Below, in pieces: positions 1 through 8,900 of a stretch of 38,834 bases of DNA. The stretch is taken from positions 1-38,834 of IMG/VR virus record IMGVR_UViG_3300006916_000015; one strand, written 5' to 3'. The position numbers and the translations under genes were made by a program. The stretch comes from a virus. Numbering within the stretch: the first letter of the stretch is position 1; each line of letters opens with the position of its first letter. The notes below the pieces were generated by a model. The model searched no databases. It saw only the letters and a program-made list of their open reading frames with translations, and had not been told where the DNA came from.

Positions 1-123
1 AATCCTTATGGCTAACCGTGACGTCCCGACCGTCCTGTTCACCCCAGATGAAACCCGCCCCGCTGTTCTCACGAAACTCGCTGCTGCCGACACTGGTGTT
101 GGCGCACAAGAACTTGAACGACG
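1..123. repeat. left copy of 123-base terminal direct repeat
   Basis: These bases are identical to 38712-38834. They lie inside the helicase gene, and joining the two copies restores one uninterrupted reading frame. The simplest reading is an assembly overlap of a circular or circularly permuted genome of 38,711 bases. A physical terminal repeat inside a coding region would be unusual. Confidence 0.95.
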
Positions 124-814
124 CATCCAACGGCAAGACAAGGAAGCGAAAGATTTGCTTATCAGTGTTGCCGAGAAGTATCAGCAGTTGGCTGTGTACG
201 ACGAGTCGGTCGGTTTGCATCAGATGGATGTCATGTTTGAGGAAGCCGGGGAGGCTTTCGGTAGCGCACCACGGGCAGTCATTTTCGACTATGCGGAACA
301 GTTGAATGAGGCCACCGATACTAAGGGTAAGATTGATGAACTGAAGCGTTGGGGGAAACGTCACAACGTGGCGTTGTTCTTGTTGCATCAGACTTCCCGT
401 ACCGCAGGTTCGGGAGGCAAGGCGCTCGGTATCGACTCTGGTTCTTTCGGTGGTGAGCAGCAGGCCACGTTCATGATTGTGGTCCGACGCAAAATCAACT
501 TCTTCATGGATCAGTTGCAGCAGTTGGAAGCAAAGATTGCGAACGCAACGAACCCGAAGATGATTCAGAACTGGCAGGATCGGATGACCGAAATCTTGCA
601 GATTGAAATCCCACGGCATCGTGACACAGTGTCAGCGAAACTGGTGAAGAACAAGCGGCCACCTATGGAGTTGACGAACGAAATCGACTTCAATATCGAC
701 AAGACAACCGGCAGATTGTTCCTGATTGGTGACGGTGGCGGCGATGTGCCGCCACCACCCCAACAGCAGTTCGATTACGAGAACAAGGGGTCAGCGAGAG
801 GATTGTTGAAGTGA
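1..814 (+). CDS. DnaB-like replicative helicase, 3' part
   Basis: This is the C-terminal part of a 351-residue RecA-fold helicase whose start lies at 38470; the reading frame is continuous across the circle junction. In whole-protein numbering, TPDE at about 96-99 fits the catalytic glutamate region. IFDYAEQL at about 175-182 is the Walker B strand (compare IDYLQL of DnaB), and LLHQTSR at about 208-214 resembles the DnaB sensor motif. The N-terminal domain of full-length DnaB is absent, so the protein resembles the short helicases of phages. It probably unwinds DNA at the fork with the neighbouring primase. The C-terminus is rich in Pro and Gln and likely flexible. Its stop overlaps the next gene's GTG start. 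Confidence 0.85.
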   Translation, partial: ILMANRDVPTVLFTPDETRPAVLTKLAAADTGVGAQELERRIQRQDKEAKDLLISVAEKYQQLAVYDESVGLHQMDVMFEEAGEAFGSAPRAVIFDYAEQLNEATDTKGKIDELKRWGKRHNVALFLLHQTSRTAGSGGKALGIDSGSFGGEQQATFMIVVRRKINFFMDQLQQLEAKIANATNPKMIQNWQDRMTEILQIEIPRHRDTVSAKLVKNKRPPMELTNEIDFNIDKTTGRLFLIGDGGGDVPPPPQQQFDYENKGSARGLLK

Positions 815-1047
815 CCGTGAAGAAGAAGTTTGGTGGCATGGTGATGCCATGCCAAGCATTCAAAGATTCACAAATCGTTCTTCGTGTATCTGACACAGGA
901 TACGGAACGATCCTTATCGGACCAACCAACCAGTTTTTTCCGAGAGCATCAAAGGTAGTGTTGGACCCGACACATCTACGCAAACTGGCAGTGGCTTTGC
1001 TTGATATGGCAGAGGTAGAAGAAGAATCCATGAAAGATAAACTGTGA
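811..1047 (+). CDS. hypothetical protein, 78 aa
   Basis: I do not recognise this family. The GTG start overlaps the helicase stop (GTGA), and its own stop overlaps the start of the primase gene, so it is translationally linked between two replication genes. The N-terminus is basic (VKKKF) and the C-terminus acidic (EVEEE). The middle alternates hydrophobic and polar residues and looks like a small beta-rich domain ending in a helix. A replication accessory role is only an inference from position. Confidence 0.7.
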   Translation: MTVKKKFGGMVMPCQAFKDSQIVLRVSDTGYGTILIGPTNQFFPRASKVVLDPTHLRKLAVALLDMAEVEEESMKDKL

Positions 1048-1988
1048 TGTTCATCGAAGATAAAATGCTTCACCTGTTCGGTGGCAACATGTCAGCCTAT
1101 GGTGCCGACGTTGTAGTCGGCACCGACGAGAACAACAAGCCGATCATCCAGGCTCGTAGCGTACGGAACACCGTCACCCCCCAAATCGTTCGTTTCCATC
1201 TGGAAGGCTCCGAAGGAATCGGGGTGTATCCGATGTGGTTTCAAAACGAAAAGTGGTGGGTGAAATGGGGATGCTGTGATATCGACACAGGTGTTTGGGG
1301 TGAAGCGTACGGTCTAGCAGTCACCCTGGGCGCTATGGGATTCACTCCATTCATTGAACGGTCACGTTCAAAAGGATGGCATATCTGGGTGTTCTCCGAC
1401 GGTCCAGTCGAAGCCCGACTTATGCGTCGTGCCTTGAAGGTCGCTTACGCAACCATCGGACTTCAAGCCAGGGAAGCCAACCCGAAAGCAGAAGATTTGC
1501 GTCCCGACCAACTCGGGAACTTTGTCCGTCTCCCATTCAAAGGTGCGTTGGAAGGTTTCACTGACCGTCAAGTCATCATGGAACAATGGGATGAGACAGG
1601 GGACGGGCTGCCCGTCAGTGTTGGCACATGGTTCAACAACTTCACGCAGGCATCCAGAACTCATCCTGGCACAATCCAGTATTGGGCTGAGAAGTGGAAA
1701 GAACCGAAACGTAAGAAGATTGTTGACCCGCAAATCAGCGAGTCACAGTTGCGTGTAATGTTCCGCACCATGCCAGACCCGTTGTTCCAGTTCATCAAGG
1801 ACGGGCCAGCCGGGACCGGGGACCGGTCCGAGGCACTGGTGGCGTTGGCTTTCAAAATGAAACGTGCCGGTTACACACCAGAGGAAACGTACGCAGCCGT
1901 GAAGGCTGCGGACGAACGGTGGGGCAAATACTATCTTCGACCCGACGCTGACGTTTACCTGCTTGACATCGTTGAACGGACCCTGTAA
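1047..1988 (+). CDS. archaeo-eukaryotic-type DNA primase
   Basis: This 313-residue protein carries the primase-polymerase signature. CDID at residues 77-80 supplies the metal-binding DxD. IERSRSKGWHIWVF at about 103-116 supplies the S-x-x-x-H motif seen in TOTE-type and other AEP primases. It would make primers for the adjacent DnaB-like helicase, replacing a DnaG. The C-terminal part is helical and lacks a visible helicase motif. ATG at 1047 overlaps the upstream stop and is preferred to the in-frame GTG at 1044. An exact TTTCA-AAA-TGAAA palindrome lies inside the gene at 1850-1862 and a one-mismatch copy at 1239-1251. Confidence 0.8.
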   Translation: MFIEDKMLHLFGGNMSAYGADVVVGTDENNKPIIQARSVRNTVTPQIVRFHLEGSEGIGVYPMWFQNEKWWVKWGCCDIDTGVWGEAYGLAVTLGAMGFTPFIERSRSKGWHIWVFSDGPVEARLMRRALKVAYATIGLQAREANPKAEDLRPDQLGNFVRLPFKGALEGFTDRQVIMEQWDETGDGLPVSVGTWFNNFTQASRTHPGTIQYWAEKWKEPKRKKIVDPQISESQLRVMFRTMPDPLFQFIKDGPAGTGDRSEALVALAFKMKRAGYTPEETYAAVKAADERWGKYYLRPDADVYLLDIVERTL

Positions 1989-2350
1989 TGGCTATCGGGT
2001 CCGGTGCAGAAATCGGAGTCAAGTTCGGCATGTGGAAAGACATGACCGAACAAGATAAGCAAGCATGGTACGATCATGTTAGAATCGTATGGGCCGGTAA
2101 CCTTATGGCCGGATACGCAACAATCGGATACCCTGACAGGAAGGACGGGAACATGCTGTTGAACAAGATTTGTCCGAACTGTGGCACTGAAACAGTTTTC
2201 AATCTGAACAAGAAAGATTACGACGAATGGATGAGAGGCAAACTTATCCAAACCGTTTTCCCAGAGTTCACACCAATGCAACGAGAAACAATGATTACCG
2301 GTTTCTGCGAACCATGCTGGGAAGCACTCATGATAGATGAGGACGAATAA
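1988..2350 (+). CDS. small zinc-ribbon protein, 120 aa
   Basis: The family is not recognised. CPNC at about residues 62-65 and CEPC about 45 residues later form two CxxC knuckles, which predicts a zinc ribbon. The N-terminal half is rich in Trp and Tyr. ATG overlaps the primase stop (TAATG), and the gene's own stop overlaps the start of the 23-residue peptide that follows. A zinc ribbon next to a primase may bind DNA or protein, but nothing here shows which. A one-mismatch palindrome lies at 2197-2209. Confidence 0.7.
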   Translation: MAIGSGAEIGVKFGMWKDMTEQDKQAWYDHVRIVWAGNLMAGYATIGYPDRKDGNMLLNKICPNCGTETVFNLNKKDYDEWMRGKLIQTVFPEFTPMQRETMITGFCEPCWEALMIDEDE

Positions 2351-2421
2351 TGTTTTACATCATCTTCATTCTCTCCACATTAGCGTTACTGTGGTGGATG
2401 AAGAACGGGGACTGGCTATGA
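2350..2421 (+). CDS. 23-residue membrane peptide
   Basis: ATG shares its A with the preceding TAA and the stop overlaps the next ATG (ATGA). The peptide has a hydrophobic core (MFYIIFILSTLALLWW) followed by a short charged tail, so it is predicted to be one membrane helix. The two-sided stop/start coupling in a tightly packed operon is the main evidence that it is translated. The function is unknown. Confidence 0.5.
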   Translation: MFYIIFILSTLALLWWMKNGDWL

Positions 2422-2537
2422 AGAAAGCAATCGAAGCAACCTTGTTGGCAGTCATCGGTGTCGCATCCATCTGGCTTTGTGTTACAATCTCAGTCATCTA
2501 CATGCTCGGTAAAACTCTTTACGAATGGGATGACTGA
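2418..2537 (+). CDS. 39-residue membrane protein
   Basis: A basic start (MKKAIEATL) is followed by a hydrophobic stretch of about 20 residues, then a short acidic tail (EWDD). One transmembrane helix is predicted. The start overlaps the stop of the preceding 23-residue peptide, and the stop overlaps the start of the resolvase gene, so the three are translationally coupled. The frame is open further upstream to 2337, but ATG at 2418 fits the coupling. The function is unknown; an accessory membrane or superinfection role is possible. Confidence 0.6.
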   Translation: MKKAIEATLLAVIGVASIWLCVTISVIYMLGKTLYEWDD

Positions 2538-2923
2538 TGATCTGGGAAGGCCGACCACGAACAAAGCAGCGCCCCCGTCTCGGAAAGAGACGGCGGGCGT
2601 ACACACCTGCACCAACCTTGCAGTTTGAAAAATCTATCCGTGAAGCATGGATCGCCCAGCACGGATCGGAACCATTGAAAGGCCCGTGTGGCATGACAGT
2701 GGAGATCGGATCGAACCACATTTATGTGGACGTATACGAAATCGAAGAATCGTTGCGACCAAAATATGTGACCGGTGACGTAGATAACTACCAGAAAGCC
2801 ATCCAGGACGCACTGAACGGAGTAGCATATGAAGATGACAAACAGGTCCACTACCTTGACCTCCGACTCACTAAAGCGAACGTATCAGACTACGATCAAC
2901 GGTCAGACGATCAACAAGGGTGA
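2537..2923 (+). CDS. RusA-like Holliday junction resolvase
   Basis: The 128-residue protein has the RusA signature GDVDNYQKAIQDALNG at about residues 80-95, then YEDDKQV. D81, D83, D91 and D101 are candidate metal ligands and K87 the conserved lysine. The N-terminus (GRPRTKQRPRLGKRRR) is strongly basic, as in RusA. RusA enzymes cut four-way DNA junctions symmetrically. Here the role is probably resolving recombination intermediates or branches before packaging. ATG overlaps the upstream TGA. The last 95 bases overlap the next predicted gene. Confidence 0.88.
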   Translation: MIWEGRPRTKQRPRLGKRRRAYTPAPTLQFEKSIREAWIAQHGSEPLKGPCGMTVEIGSNHIYVDVYEIEESLRPKYVTGDVDNYQKAIQDALNGVAYEDDKQVHYLDLRLTKANVSDYDQRSDDQQG

Positions 2924-3077
2924 CATCATGCGGCTGGAAGGACGGAACCACTGGTTCCGTTTCCTGTACGTTCACGACAACGGAGACGTGACGTTCTGGG
3001 GGCCAGTCACAAAGCAAGGTCAACAGAAATCTCAGGGCCAGTTCATCACCGTTCACCCTAAGATGGTCAAGCAGTGA
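2829..3077 (+). CDS. hypothetical protein, 82 aa
   Basis: The conserved-looking core is NKGDIMRLEGRNHWFRFLYV followed by a second half ending in FITVHPKMV. It reads as a small beta-barrel of the kind often found in phages of Actinobacteria. The start is uncertain: ATG at 2829 overlaps RusA by 95 bases, a TTG lies at 2856, and ATG at 2929 would cut into the core. The stop overlaps the GTG of the following gene. The function is unknown. Confidence 0.6.
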   Translation: MKMTNRSTTLTSDSLKRTYQTTINGQTINKGDIMRLEGRNHWFRFLYVHDNGDVTFWGPVTKQGQQKSQGQFITVHPKMVKQ

Positions 3078-3577
3078 GTTTCAAAGATAAAACATTCCAG
3101 CAGCGATGGAATGACGAAATGTGGCATCACAGCGAAGATGCTTTCGAGCAACGCTGGGAACACATCAAGCATCGTTTCGGAATGAACCAGATGGGAGACG
3201 AAACTCTCATCGAACCCTGGTCACTGTCACCATTCATCCGTCACACACCAGATTATATTTGCAAACTGAAATCTGGTGCCCAAGCATTCCTTGTCGAAGT
3301 ACAAGGAACAGGGAAAGACATGCTGCACAAGTTCAAGTTTGAGAAACTTGAAATGCTCGGACACTGGAACAAACACCAAGATGTCTGGTTCTGGTTATGG
3401 GACAACAAAAACCAGCGGGAAACACTAATCAGTCTCAACAGAATCAGGTTGCTGATCGCACAAGGCAAAGCAACCAGAGACAGTTTCGACGGAGGCAAAC
3501 GCCCCTATTGGGCGTTGCCAGTAGGGGAAGTGTACGAACAATCCGATTGGTATGAATCCAGAAACAGGTACATGTGA
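3074..3577 (+). CDS. possible PD-(D/E)XK-type nuclease, 167 aa
   Basis: The central segment TPDYICKLKSG...AFLVEVQGTG (about residues 57-79) resembles the PD...(D/E)xK core, with Gln where Lys is usual. It is followed by a helix and a strand (DVWFWLWD). This arrangement occurs in VRR-Nuc and related phage nucleases, but the variant catalytic triad makes the assignment tentative. The GTG start overlaps the upstream stop (GTGA). The neighbours are a resolvase and a sigma-like regulator, so a recombination or host-DNA degradation role is plausible. Confidence 0.5.
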   Translation: MSFKDKTFQQRWNDEMWHHSEDAFEQRWEHIKHRFGMNQMGDETLIEPWSLSPFIRHTPDYICKLKSGAQAFLVEVQGTGKDMLHKFKFEKLEMLGHWNKHQDVWFWLWDNKNQRETLISLNRIRLLIAQGKATRDSFDGGKRPYWALPVGEVYEQSDWYESRNRYM

Positions 3578-3966
3578 TGAGCGAAGAAACCTGGCAAGAC
3601 ATCGTGGAGAAGCCGCTACCGAGAACACTGGAAGAACCCGTAGCGGGCCGCACATGGATTCTGGAAAACCATCTGGACAACCAGCCGGAAACACCATTCC
3701 AAGCCCTGATGGAAGCAGCCCCACACCAGGAGTCACGCATCTCCAAACAGGAAGTGATGTCAGTGGAAACGATCCTGTCAAGGATCGTGGACCAACATCT
3801 AACGGAAGAAGAAAAAGCCGTTATCGAAACGACCCTGTACGCAGGGCACTCAATCAGAACCGCAGCAGAAATCCTGGGCATCCCTAAAAGTGTTGTTCAT
3901 CGACTGAAAAACTCTGCGATGCAAATCATTGAACGTGAAATGAGGAACAATGGATACGGCAACTGA
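3577..3966 (+). CDS. sigma-70 region 4-like HTH protein
   Basis: The C-terminal 50 residues read LTEEEKAVIETTLYAGHSI, then RTAAEILGIPKSVVHRLKNS, which is the helix-turn-helix of sigma region 4. The first 75 residues show no region 2, so this is not a complete sigma factor. It could recognise a promoter -35 element, bind host RNA polymerase or act as a simple DNA-binding regulator. ATG at 3577 overlaps the upstream TGA and is preferred to GTG at 3574. It is one of the few candidate regulators of transcription in the genome, with the WhiB protein. Confidence 0.65.
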   Translation: MSEETWQDIVEKPLPRTLEEPVAGRTWILENHLDNQPETPFQALMEAAPHQESRISKQEVMSVETILSRIVDQHLTEEEKAVIETTLYAGHSIRTAAEILGIPKSVVHRLKNSAMQIIEREMRNNGYGN

Positions 3967-4480
3967 ATGTTTCAATCTGAAAACATTGAACGGACTATCA
4001 AGCAGGTGGCCGGTCAAACCCGAAACTTGGAACGTGGCAGCACAAATCCTTGTTATCGAACTTTCCGTCACATTCGAAGGACAACAAGCCCCCAACATTG
4101 ACGAAGTGCCACAAGAACAGTTGGAAGAACTGTTCAACCTAGGGCAACTAGACGACATCGCCAGAATGGCGATGCGTTCACTATACGAAACCGAACAAGA
4201 ACGTGACTACCGGCAAGAAGTCATCGACATCCTCGTCAAGAAACAAGCCGACTACGGACCCAGAAACATTCTCCGGTTCGGAGAACCAGGACTACAAGTC
4301 CGAACCTGGGATAAAATCGCCAGGCTCGGGAACCTTAAAGAAAACAACAGGGACCCAGAAAACGAATCTGTCCGAGACACCAAAGTTGATATCGTCGGCT
4401 ACACTGTGATCGCACTCATGCTCAGACTCGGATGGTTCGAACTCCCACTCCAATACTCCATGTTCAACCATGACAAATGA
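3950..4480 (+). CDS. Nmad1/DUF1599-like protein
   Basis: The C-terminal half holds KKQADYGPRNILRFG, VRTWDKIARLGNL, and a DT..DIVGYTVIALML tail. Together these match DUF1599, also called nucleotide modification associated domain 1, known from phages with modified DNA. The N-terminal 80 residues are not recognised. The start overlaps the sigma-like gene by 17 bases and has GAGGAACA upstream. An exact palindrome (3970-3982) lies just inside the gene. With the DpdA-like protein encoded at 26067-26798, it suggests a base-modification pathway, which is an inference. Confidence 0.7.
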   Translation: MDTATECFNLKTLNGLSSRWPVKPETWNVAAQILVIELSVTFEGQQAPNIDEVPQEQLEELFNLGQLDDIARMAMRSLYETEQERDYRQEVIDILVKKQADYGPRNILRFGEPGLQVRTWDKIARLGNLKENNRDPENESVRDTKVDIVGYTVIALMLRLGWFELPLQYSMFNHDK

Positions 4481-4599
4481 ACAGCCCACAACAAACCCGA
4501 CAAGTTCTAACGAACCTACTGGAAGTGATGCGTCAACTGAAAGTTGAAAGCATCAGCATCAAACAGTTAGAACAAATCATCGAAAGACTGAACCGATGA
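4477..4599 (+). CDS. 40-residue hypothetical protein
   Basis: ATG overlaps the preceding TGA (ATGA), and the stop overlaps the ATG of the next gene, so it fits the coupled operon. The sequence is helical and amphipathic, with a Leu/Ile heptad-like spacing in its second half (VESISIKQLEQIIERLNR). A small coiled-coil or helical hairpin is predicted. The function is unknown. Confidence 0.55.
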   Translation: MNSPQQTRQVLTNLLEVMRQLKVESISIKQLEQIIERLNR

Positions 4600-4856
4600 T
4601 GAACAAAAAAGAACAACGGGAACGTGACCTGGAACGAATCAAACAATCCCAACGTCACAAACGAGACCACTCAGCCTACTTCAACCTAGTCGGAGGACCA
4701 TTCCACGGTCTACGACTCAGACTCTACGCCCCGTGGGACACGTTGAAGTTTGAAAACGGGGCACGATACGAAATCAGTCAACCACTAGCCAAAAACGGAG
4801 AATGGGTTTACATCCATGACAAGGAAAGCACAGGCATCGAAGCCCCAAACACCTGA
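4596..4856 (+). CDS. hypothetical protein, 86 aa
   Basis: A highly charged N-terminal helix (about residues 3-25) is followed by a small beta domain, FNLVGGPFHGLRLRLY, ending in EWVYIH. The GGPF(H/D)G pattern is common in short phage proteins of unknown function. Tandem ATGs at 4596 and 4599 are both possible starts. It overlaps the next gene by about 40 bases. The function is unknown. Confidence 0.6.
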   Translation: MMNKKEQRERDLERIKQSQRHKRDHSAYFNLVGGPFHGLRLRLYAPWDTLKFENGARYEISQPLAKNGEWVYIHDKESTGIEAPNT

Positions 4857-5010
4857 CGTTGAAACCATCGAACAATGGTTGCAGTCAAAAGGCATCGGAC
4901 TTTGGCCGAGCGTGTCAGCAATGATCACCGACCCGAGAGAACTCAGGCAAGCAGCACAATGGTTCCACAAGCAGATGTGTGAACTACAGGAACACATCGA
5001 CCGAACCTGA
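4816..5010 (+). CDS. hypothetical protein, 64 aa
   Basis: This is the last gene of the left plus-strand operon, ending 13 bases before a strong terminator. It is mostly helical (VETIEQWLQSKG, then DPRELRQAAQWFHKQMCELQEHI), which suggests a helical bundle. It overlaps the previous gene in another frame, and the true start could be slightly further in. The function is unknown. Confidence 0.5.
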   Translation: MTRKAQASKPQTPDVETIEQWLQSKGIGLWPSVSAMITDPRELRQAAQWFHKQMCELQEHIDRT

Positions 5011-5023
5011 CCCACAAACTAAG

Positions 5024-5057
5024 AAACCCCCCACACCATCCGGTGTGGGGGGTTTTT
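5024..5057. terminator. bidirectional intrinsic terminator
   Basis: A 14-base-pair stem (AAACCCCCCACACC with its complement) closes a four-base loop and is followed by a run of T on the plus strand and of T on the minus strand. It separates the convergent ends of the plus-strand replication operon (ending 5010) and the minus-strand late operon (ending 5080). Confidence 0.9.
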
Positions 5058-5079
5058 GTGTTTCAAACTGAAACCAGGA

Positions 5080-5910
5080 TCACATCCAAACACCAACAAG
5101 ATCAACAATCACATGCGTCTCAGTACGCACAAACAACATGAACTTGCCGTCAGTCACCGGCACATCAATCTGATTCGCACACGGATCAGAATACCGATAG
5201 TTCAAATCAGACGTGATAGGACGAGCAGTAGCAGCAGGATAAGCAGTAATGAACCCACGACCCGCAGCATCAACAGCAGTCAAGTTCACCTTCACAGCCT
5301 TAGCACCAGCAGGAACCTGAACCTCAACAGTGCCACCCGAAGGCACCTTGCCAGCAACCCGAAGCCCGCTAGTTTCCCGAGTGTCCAACAGGCGACGCTT
5401 ATCGAAAACAAGTTCTTTCACAACAATCTTCTTTCTACCAGGAAACGGATACCCCTGCCTTGGGGCAGGGCTACCGGCAGACACCCAACTGGAATGCCCG
5501 TCGATTTCAATCGGTTGCATATGCCACGCCTCATTCGACACGTTGCAATGCAAACCCCAAACGTGACTGATCGCAGAACCCTGCGGCAAAACATCATCCC
5601 AAGAAACACCGACATGAATCCCGCCATTAGGGGACCTTTTCACCAGATCGACAGCACACGCACCAATGAACCCGTCACTGTACTTCTGATTCTGATGAAA
5701 CGACTTGCCCTCCGGCGCAAACCCCGGCTTGTCAGGCTGAGTCCCATCCTCACGGAAATGTCCTCCGATACCAATCTCGCCACCCTTATAAGCCAGCCAA
5801 GCCAGCAGCCGTTCCAAATACTCTGGATGGTAATGAGGGAGCAGTTCCGCACGAATCTGCTCCAAAGTACGGTACGAAGTACCGTACCTCCAAGGATACG
5901 AATCAGCCAT
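5080..5910 (-). CDS. endolysin: M15-like peptidase with RLLDTR domain
   Basis: The N-terminal part has the M15 zinc peptidase pattern: SFHQ (H72), AVDLV (D88) and NEAWHMQ (H130) are the expected zinc ligands, with E127 beside the last. Such enzymes cut the stem peptide of peptidoglycan. The C-terminal ~105 residues start with RRLLDTRE (172-179) and end in HVIVDLVGVWM. This matches a domain repeated on actinobacterial cell-surface proteins and probably binds the wall. The start overlaps the internal virion protein gene by 8 bases, and GAAAGG lies about 10 bases upstream. It is the last gene of the late operon, far from the two lysis membrane proteins at 18787-19177. Confidence 0.82.
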   Translation of the reverse strand: MADSYPWRYGTSYRTLEQIRAELLPHYHPEYLERLLAWLAYKGGEIGIGGHFREDGTQPDKPGFAPEGKSFHQNQKYSDGFIGACAVDLVKRSPNGGIHVGVSWDDVLPQGSAISHVWGLHCNVSNEAWHMQPIEIDGHSSWVSAGSPAPRQGYPFPGRKKIVVKELVFDKRRLLDTRETSGLRVAGKVPSGGTVEVQVPAGAKAVKVNLTAVDAAGRGFITAYPAATARPITSDLNYRYSDPCANQIDVPVTDGKFMLFVRTETHVIVDLVGVWM

Positions 5911-8900
5911 TACCAGTCAACCTTTCCAACAAACGTCGCATAGCATCATCTTCAGCCTGGCTGCGTGCATCCATACTCCTAGCGTACATTTCGCCACGAA
6001 TGTTCGACGGAGTGTTCTGACGCAACGGGACACCAGTGAACCCTAGAACGGATTGCAGACGGCGTTCCTGATACTTCTGCTGATTCGGGTCAAGACGAGA
6101 GAACCGTCCAGCCAACGGAATCATATCCTCAATCACTTTCTGTGCCCGATCAGACATCAACAACTGTCCGTTCACAACCTCAGCATCACCAGCAAGCGCC
6201 TTATCGGCAGCGAACTTGATCAGATTACTGACACCAGGGACAGCCATCCCAGTGAACGGGATTTCACCTTGAAACAATGACGGTGCCTGACGTGCAACCA
6301 TCTGACCGTCAGGTCCACGCTCAAACAAATCGGTTCTCATCGGGGCGTTCGTGAACAACGAACGCCCCCGCAACAACTCCACCGGAGTTTTCACCAGCGG
6401 AGAAGTATCCGACAGCAACCTGACCGGATTGAACTCGTCACCAGTAGCAGTAATCGAAGCCAAATCTTGCCGGAACCTGAGAGACGGCAAATCAGGAGTC
6501 AAATACCATGCTGAACCGCCACCCTCACCGGCAGGAATCCTGATCGCACCAAGTTCCTCAAACCATGACGGCACAACAGTATCGTCATCCTCGGAAGCAA
6601 TCTCCAAGTTCTTTTTCAAATTGAAATACGACTGGTTCAACTTCTGAGGGAACCTAGTCCACACCTGAGACTGGAGAGCCATGTTCCGAGAATAGAACGT
6701 CCAGAACGGCATCACACGCTTAGCGACACGATCAAACTCTGAAATGTCACGATAGTTGAAATGGAACATTTCGACCCTACGGATCGCCTCATTCATATCG
6801 CCGCCACGAAGAATCACATCGTAACCGTGACTGCCACGCAGCAGCGCCTCAACACCAGATGACTTCCCACGAATGTAACCAGTCGGAACGAACTCCACAC
6901 TGAACGGATTCCAGGAACGCTTACCAATCAACTGGCTGCCAACCTCCTGCGGAGTCAAACCCCAACCCGTAGCAGAAGCAGACCTCAACGCTTCCTCGAA
7001 AGCCTCCAACTCTCGTTTCGAATACCCGTGCTGAGCACCCCACTTCAAAGCAGCATCCAAACCAAAATCACGGTTGCCGTTACCGGCAACCCGTGCGAAC
7101 ACGGTCGGCTCATGATACTGACGGAGCAGACGATTGAACCGGACAACATTTCGAGTTGAAACACCATCCAGATACATGCCGAACGCACCAGAATAAAAGT
7201 TGCGCCACACGAAACCAGGAGACGTAGTAGCCCAACCCTTCCACACGTTCATAATCTTGTCGTGACCCTCAATGAACTTGCGGAGCTTACCCCAATCCTC
7301 AGCAGACCTAGGCACAGACTGGAAAGCCTCATCGAACCATTTAGGCACAGAAATCTGTGAATCAATCATCTTGAAACCATCTTCCAACACCCTCTGCATG
7401 TGGCGCTGGAACTTAGGGTCACTCAGATTCTTCACAATCTCATTCGAAGCATCCCTGGCAGTTTGACGTGCCTTATACGCAGACATGTCATGAGCCAAAG
7501 CCTGCGATTCCATCTTCTTCACAATATCTGAAATCGGATCGGCACCAGCATCCTGCAACGACTGTTTCACAACCATCGTGCGAGCCTTCAACTCGCCAGC
7601 CAAAGCCCCATCAACACCCTGGCGTGCGACATGAACCCGATCAAAATTATCGAGAACATTATTCAGCCGCAACATCAACGTGTCCGAATCAGTGACTAGC
7701 ACATCGAACGCATGTGCAGCATCAGTGTACGCATCGTTGGCCTTCAGCCACCGATCACGAGCCTGCAAAAGTTTCGTGTTAGCGCCCTGCACCTTCTGGC
7801 GAAGAACATACTGTTCCTTCGCATTCGGTGGCTTCATAGTCGGATCAGAAAGCTTATCGTACTGTTTCTGAAGTTTGCCCTGCTGCTTCGTCAGAACATC
7901 CAACTGCTTAGACAGTTCAGCCTGGTCTTTCAACAAAGCGTTACGGGCAGCCTCATTCTTCTTGCCACGCAACTTCTTGATCTGAGCCGTAGCATCATCA
8001 ATCGTCTTGTTCAGATCATCAATTTCAGATTGAAACTTTTTGATCTTACGCATGATCGGTGCCTTCTTGGCACCGAGAGCCTTACGGCCACGGGACTGGG
8101 CAGCCTGAAGTTGCCCTTCCCACATTTGCAAAGCAGCCTGCTTCTGATTGACAAGATCATTAGCATCATCAATCTTGTCACTCAACGACTTCAACCTGTC
8201 GCTCTGAGCCAACAACTTTTCCTCAGTATCCAACAGGTTAGAAGCAACCCCCTTACGGGCCTTCACAACCTCAGCATTAGCAGTCTTGATCGTTGCTCGG
8301 CGGGCATCCATCCCGGCACGAATCGCATCATCCTGAGCCTTGATAGCAGACTCAAGTTCAGTGTTCAGTTTCGCAGCCTTGCTGACATTCAAATCAACCT
8401 GATCGGCAGCCTTATAGATCGAACGACGCAAATGCGCTTTCTGTGCCTGAGCCATATAAGCAGACATGAGGACACGAATGTCGTCCTCAAACAACTTGTA
8501 CCCGTAATCAGGATGCCTCAAAGCAATATCGTTCAACTGCTTGATTGTCGCATACTCCAACCCGATATCAGGGATCGTTTCACCAAGGAACTCCATCCCA
8601 GGCTTCAACGTCCTCGTCTTTTGGAAAGCCTCAGCAGCATTCAAACCTGCACTAGAAAGCCGAGTATCGCCACTTAAGACGGCCCGCTTACCCTTAGAGG
8701 TAAGCAGGTGGTTCACATAGTTATCGACATAGCCGAAATCGAGGCCCATCGAAACCATTTCTTTATGGATATCATCGTAGAACCCGGACAGACGTTGCGC
8801 CAAATCGTTGTCCAGAATGCCACGCTCAATATCGTCAGCCAACTTGATGGCGTCCTCATCAGACAACTTCGGAAGTTCCTTACCGAACATCCGTTTCACA

